Shown: positions 60,040-64,000 of the stretch, in pieces
Layout of the letters: every line of letters begins with the position of its first letter
Position numbering within the stretch: position 1 is the stretch's first letter
Notes under the pieces: generated by a model
Seen by the model: only the letters and a program-made list of their open reading frames with translations
Told to the model about the DNA's origin: nothing
Database searches by the model: none
NCBI GenBank assembly: GCA_017506865.1
Contig: JAFCMP010000044.1
Location: 186,001 to 250,000 of the forward strand
Direction of reading: 5' to 3'
Length of the DNA stretch: 64,000 nt
DNA from: Tribonema minus
Taxonomy: Eukaryota > Sar > Xanthophyceae > Tribonematales > Tribonemataceae
Made by a program: the position numbers and the translations under genes

Positions 60040-63000
60040 ATGTCGCACCGGGCCACCCCGCTGGCGCTGGCCCTCGTGGCACTGCTCCATGCGGCCAGTG
60101 CATTCTACCTGCCGGGTGTGGCACCACTGAACTTTGGTGCTGGAGAGCAGGTGGTCATCAAGGTCAACAAGCTCACATCAGTGCACACCCAGCTGCCAAT
60201 GGACTACTATAGCCTGCCATTCTGCAGGCCCAAGAATGGCGTGCAGATTTACGCGGAGAACCTGGGGGAGTTCCTGACGGGGGACCGCATCGAGAACTCG
60301 CCTTACAAAGTGTACATGCAGCACAATGGTACGTGTCACAGTCTGTGTGCCGACTTCTATCTGGAGTGTACTTTTTATTAACTGGAGTGTACTCCTATGT
60401 GGTTGTCAGGTTTCAATTGAAGTAAAGTTGCTGCACAGTTGAAGTGTTCCAAATCAGCCAAGTCACACACTGTTGCGGGCTGTACAGTTGAAGTTGGCCA
60501 AGTAAACAGGCCATATAGTGATGCGCAGAAGCAGGAATGTATTGAAGCTTGTGCACCTTTGGCATTGCTCGCAAAGGCGCCGTGCGCCTCAAGCTGGCAT
60601 CACATGTGCTCTGTGCACGAGCCTGGCTCCTGGAGCATTACGCTCACGACACGTAATCACTGATCGGAGCAAACGGTTGTACCATTTGCTCTGCTTGTGT
60701 TACGACAAGAGTACTTTTTTCTTTTGTTGCCGGACCAGTGCAAGCTCTCAATGCGTCTCTGCAGCCCTTGTCAAATGCATCGGCAAGCAGAGGGCCAACA
60801 GCGACTTGTCAGCAGCCTTGTAAGCTTTTGCCTCACTGCATGTATGCATGTATGGTTCCGTCAATGACTCAACGCTCACCATCCACCTCACTCCCGTCAC
60901 CCGTGCTACTGTGTCGTGCAGAGGCGTGCAAGGTGCTGTGCCAGCAGCAGTTCACGGCGCCGGAGGTGGAGAGGCTCACCACGGCGATAAAGCGGCAGTA
61001 CAGACATAACTGGATCGTGGACAACATGCCGGCGGCCAGCGTTTTGGAGGTATGCACGCATTCGCGCATGGCACTGAGTACTTTCAAAGTATCGGTTTGT
61101 CTCTTTCGAATGCAATGTTCAATATGGGTTCCGTGCCGCCGTCCGTGAATCAAGAGGAAAGACTTCTTGAAGTATGCAAAGTGCTGTATCGTGTGCATGT
61201 GGCAGATGCAGAGTGAGAAGCGACGGGGGCTGTTGCGCACATGCCCAGCTCGGTGCACCGGTGCTATGCCTTTTTCATGTGGGCTGTCACCGCTGTTGCC
61301 AAAGGAATGCAAGTCAACCCTACTGTTGTTGGATTCCAGCACGTGGCTGCTGCACTGCCGCGTTGATTAGGGCAAGAGTGGTATGCTGACAGCAGCAGCT
61401 GCCGTTAAGTAAGACCTACTGAAGGCCAGGACGCTTGTGGCTAGTTAATTGTTAGGGTTTGCAATCAGGGTTTGCAAGCTCCGGTCTCCCTTGCCCTGTT
61501 TCATGCTTATGCAGCCAAGTATTTGGTATGCGAGCATGTTCTGCATTGCAACCCAGCTTCACTACATACAATCTGGTGCAATTCTCTCCATGGTACACAT
61601 GAGGCCTGATTGCCATCCATCCTGCCTGCAGCTGTTGGACGCCACGGATTTGCTTGCATAGAGATGTGAGCTCTTGCAGTCCAAATGGCAACGCGGAGTA
61701 TGCTAGCACAGTTGTTTTTGAAAAGGAAAGTGGTGCAGTCTGTGACAGCTTTTCAGTCTGTGAAATTTTTGGACGGTGCCAAGATGCAGTCTCGTGCCGC
61801 TGTTCACAACATCTTGGCAGTTACAGCGTAGTTCTGAGCATGAACATATCGTCGGGTGTGTCAAAGAAGGGCGGTGCGAGTGCAAACGAGCTGGCATAAC
61901 CGGTGCCTTGCGCATGCTGGCTCCGCGCATCCTGACACGTGTACAGCATGCTATACGGTAGGTATATAGCGGTTCTGATGTGAATGTCCTCGATGCGCTT
62001 CATGGTGGAACCTGCGTTTGTGTTGCGTCAAGCACTTCGCTTCAGAACTTGAAGTTTGTGTTGCTTTTCATAACTTTCAGGTTTGTGTCACCTCGGGCAG
62101 AAGACGACATCAGAAACGTCACGTCCGGGCACGTCAATCTCATTCCTGAATACCCTTTAAGGGCCTCTAAGCATCGTTGGCACACGGAAGCTTGGCAAGG
62201 TTACAAAAAGTTCAAGTGCAACCGGTTGCTCACTCCCCGCCCCCAAACTTCAATTGCCCGTTACATTACACCCCTCTTGCCCCCCCCCCCCGGCACAGGT
62301 CTCTGACCAGCTCCAGACGTCGTACAGCCAGGGCTTCCTGGTCGGCACGGAGGAGCTCGGCAAGTTCTACATCAACAACGTGAGTGCTGCACGCGACCGC
62401 CGCTGATGCTGCGCTCGACGACCTCTGCTGCATCAGACTCACGTCACGCATCGCCGCGCACAGTTGTGTCCGTTGACAGCTTGACCGCCTGCTCACGATA
62501 CGCATGTCGCTGTTGCTGCGGAAACACCGCACACGGCACGCGCTGCCGCTCAATGCCGTGTCGTTGACAGCTTGCACAACTGCTCACGATACGCCTGTCA
62601 CTGTTTCTGCTGGTTGCCAGCTTGACCATCTGCTCACAATACTCGTGCGCATCCTGCTGCACCAGTCAGTTGACAGCTTGACCAGCTGCTCATTATGTGC
62701 CTGCCACCGTCCCCGCCGCCGCAGCACGTGCGCATCCTGCTGCAGTACTCAATTGACAGCTTGACCACCTGCTCATCATGTGCCCGCCACCGTCCCCGCC
62801 GCCGCAGCACGTGCGCATCCTGCTAGACCACAACCCCCAGCATGACCGACCGCTGATGAAATGCATGTCACTGTCAGCGGCGGCCAGCATGATCACCTGC
62901 TCATCATATGCCTGTCACCGTCGCCGTTGCCGCCGCAGCAGTGCGCATCCTGCTGCACCACTCAGTTGACAGCTTGACCACCTGCTTATCATCATATGCC

Positions 63001-63503
63001 TGTCAGCGTCGCCGCCACCGCAGCACGTGCGCATCCACCTGCTCACAAATCGCCTCCTGTCACCCGTCTCCGCCGCCGCAGCACGTGCGCATCCTGCTGG
63101 ACTACTACCCCATGGCGGCGACGCCCGACCCCCCCGCGCGCGTCGTCGGCGTCTACGTCGAGCCCTTCTCCGTGAAGCACGCGTTCAAGGCGGGCGCCAA
63201 GTGGGACGGCAGCGAGGCGAACGACATACCGCCGCTCGACACGTGCGCCGCGGGCAGCGACGTCGAGAGCCTGAGGCCGGGGACCCCGAAGCAGGAGGTC
63301 GTCGCCAACGCGCCGACGCTCTTCACGTACGACGTGGTCTGGCGCGAGAGCGACAAGCCGTGGGCGAGCCGCTGGGACATCTACTTGAACTTGAACGGGG
63401 CGGTGCCCGCGAAAGTGCACTGGTTCTCGATCCTCAACTCGCTGCTCATCGTGACATTCCTCACGGCGATGATCGCCATGATCCTGTTTCGGAACCTGCA
63501 CAG
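60040..63503 (+). CDS. TM9SF/nonaspanin (EMP70) family protein, 5' part
   Basis: Exons are 60040-60328, 60922-61049, 62299-62379 and 63082-63503. All junctions are GT/AG and in phase (1, 0, 0), giving 306 codons before the gene runs on past the window. A signal peptide (about residues 1-22, ending SAFYLPG) is followed by the luminal nonaspanin domain: QVVIKVNKLTSVHTQLP, MDYYSLPFCRP, a GDRIENSPYKVYM block, CKVLCQ, and FTYDVVWRES near the end. The domain closes with VHWFSILNSLLIVTFLTAMI, which begins the first of nine membrane spans. These proteins reside in Golgi and endosomes and help sort membrane proteins. The next exon should start just beyond the donor CAG|GTGCGC at 63504. No lesion is seen. 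Intron 3 is filled with copies of the exon 4 acceptor. Confidence 0.9.
62467..63081 (+). repeat. Intronic tandem repeats carrying copies of the exon 4 acceptor
   Basis: Degenerate units of roughly 58-131 bp share TTGACAGCTTGACCACCTGC and end in CCGCCGCAG followed by CACGTGCGCATCC, which is the start of exon 4. Acceptor-like copies begin at about 62721, 62804, 62935 and 63020, and the real one at 63078. One more exon-start copy without the AG is at 62643. Confidence 0.85.
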
Positions 63504-64000
63504 GTGCGCGCGCGCGGCCCCCGCTAGAGTTGGGGTTGAGAAAAGGCATGGGGGCATGCAAGTGTGCTGTTGCATTTGCATGACAAGTCATTGGTTTGTA
63601 GGTGACAGTAGTCATGGATCAATGGGTTGGGGGGGTACAGTAGGCTTGGGGGGGAATGTAAGGGTACTGTGGCAATTGCATGGAGAAGTGATACAGTAGT
63701 AGGGTCTGTGTGTTGTGTACTCTTACGTCTGTGCTGTGGCCAGAGTCGCGGCCGGGGGGTTGTGTCTGCCCTGCACACCAAAGCCATCAGTTAGGGTAAG
63801 CCAAAGAGAGTGCCATGATTTGTGCATGTCAGCATTCGGCATGCATTACGCACACAGGGCGCTTTGCGGCATTGACGAGGCGCTTGGACATATACCCCAT
63901 GTCTCTGACTGTGCAAGCGCGCATGTTACTATATGAATCGATGATTATCAGATGCGGGTGCACTAAGGTTACGTCTGGGGTTTGGTGACGTACTCAGCAG
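63504..64000 (+). other. Beginning of the next TM9SF intron
   Basis: No coding text is visible to the end of the window. The sequence is G-rich, with several short G runs. Confidence 0.6.

Noticed and set aside
62467..63081. CRISPR-like spaced repeats
   Set aside because: Units are degenerate, directly adjacent and derived from the neighbouring exon boundary, in a eukaryotic intron.

Overview
The window is nuclear DNA from a eukaryote with intron-rich genes. Exons are GC-rich. Introns are bounded by GT..AG and are often long and repeat-laden. An SDP1-type (sugar-dependent1, DUF3336 plus patatin) triacylglycerol lipase and a FRIENDLY/CLUH-type clustered-mitochondria gene fit an alga, most simply a green alga, but the sequence does not fix the lineage. 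Interstitial CCCTAA runs hint at a TTAGGG-type telomere. There are no bacterial operons, rRNA genes or CRISPR arrays, and I found no tRNA I could support.

Layout. At 0.4 kb is a lone terminal exon (+) of a gene family seen again at 16-32 kb. A four-exon SDP1-like lipase lies on the minus strand at 2.2-6.7 kb. At 8.7-11.0 kb a two-exon membrane protein (-) sits head-to-head with a repeat-rich acidic protein (+). A degraded coding patch at 11.4-13.2 kb is followed by an intact 258-aa uncharacterised protein (+) at 13.8-14.6 kb. From 16.5 to 32.0 kb are two tandem minus-strand copies of an unrecognised gene with a helical-repeat N-terminal half and a hydrophobic C-terminus. Their exon phases are conserved, but both carry lesions under the standard code. 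The right copy lies inside a pair of 47-bp inverted repeats (25.8 and 33.4 kb).

From 35.8 to 41.4 kb are two compact divergent pairs: a DUF3605-like protein (-) with a METTL13-like methyltransferase (+) interrupted by an in-frame TAG, and a divergent PARP-like ADP-ribosyltransferase (-) with a 100-aa protein (+). From 43.6 to 59.4 kb one minus-strand gene of about 20 exons encodes the CLU protein. Seventeen of its exons were joined in phase by hand. It sits head-to-head with a TM9SF/nonaspanin gene (+, 60.0 kb onward, running off the window).

Recurrent themes are tandem duplications that straddle exon boundaries (CLU exons 12 and 13, TM9SF exon 4), homopolymer-C tracts upstream of 3' splice sites, and TGA as the stop of nearly every well-supported CDS, alongside isolated in-frame TAA or TAG codons in otherwise good frames. 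The main functional links are lipid mobilisation (SDP1-like), organelle positioning (CLU) and endomembrane trafficking (TM9SF). I see no operon-like co-functional cluster.
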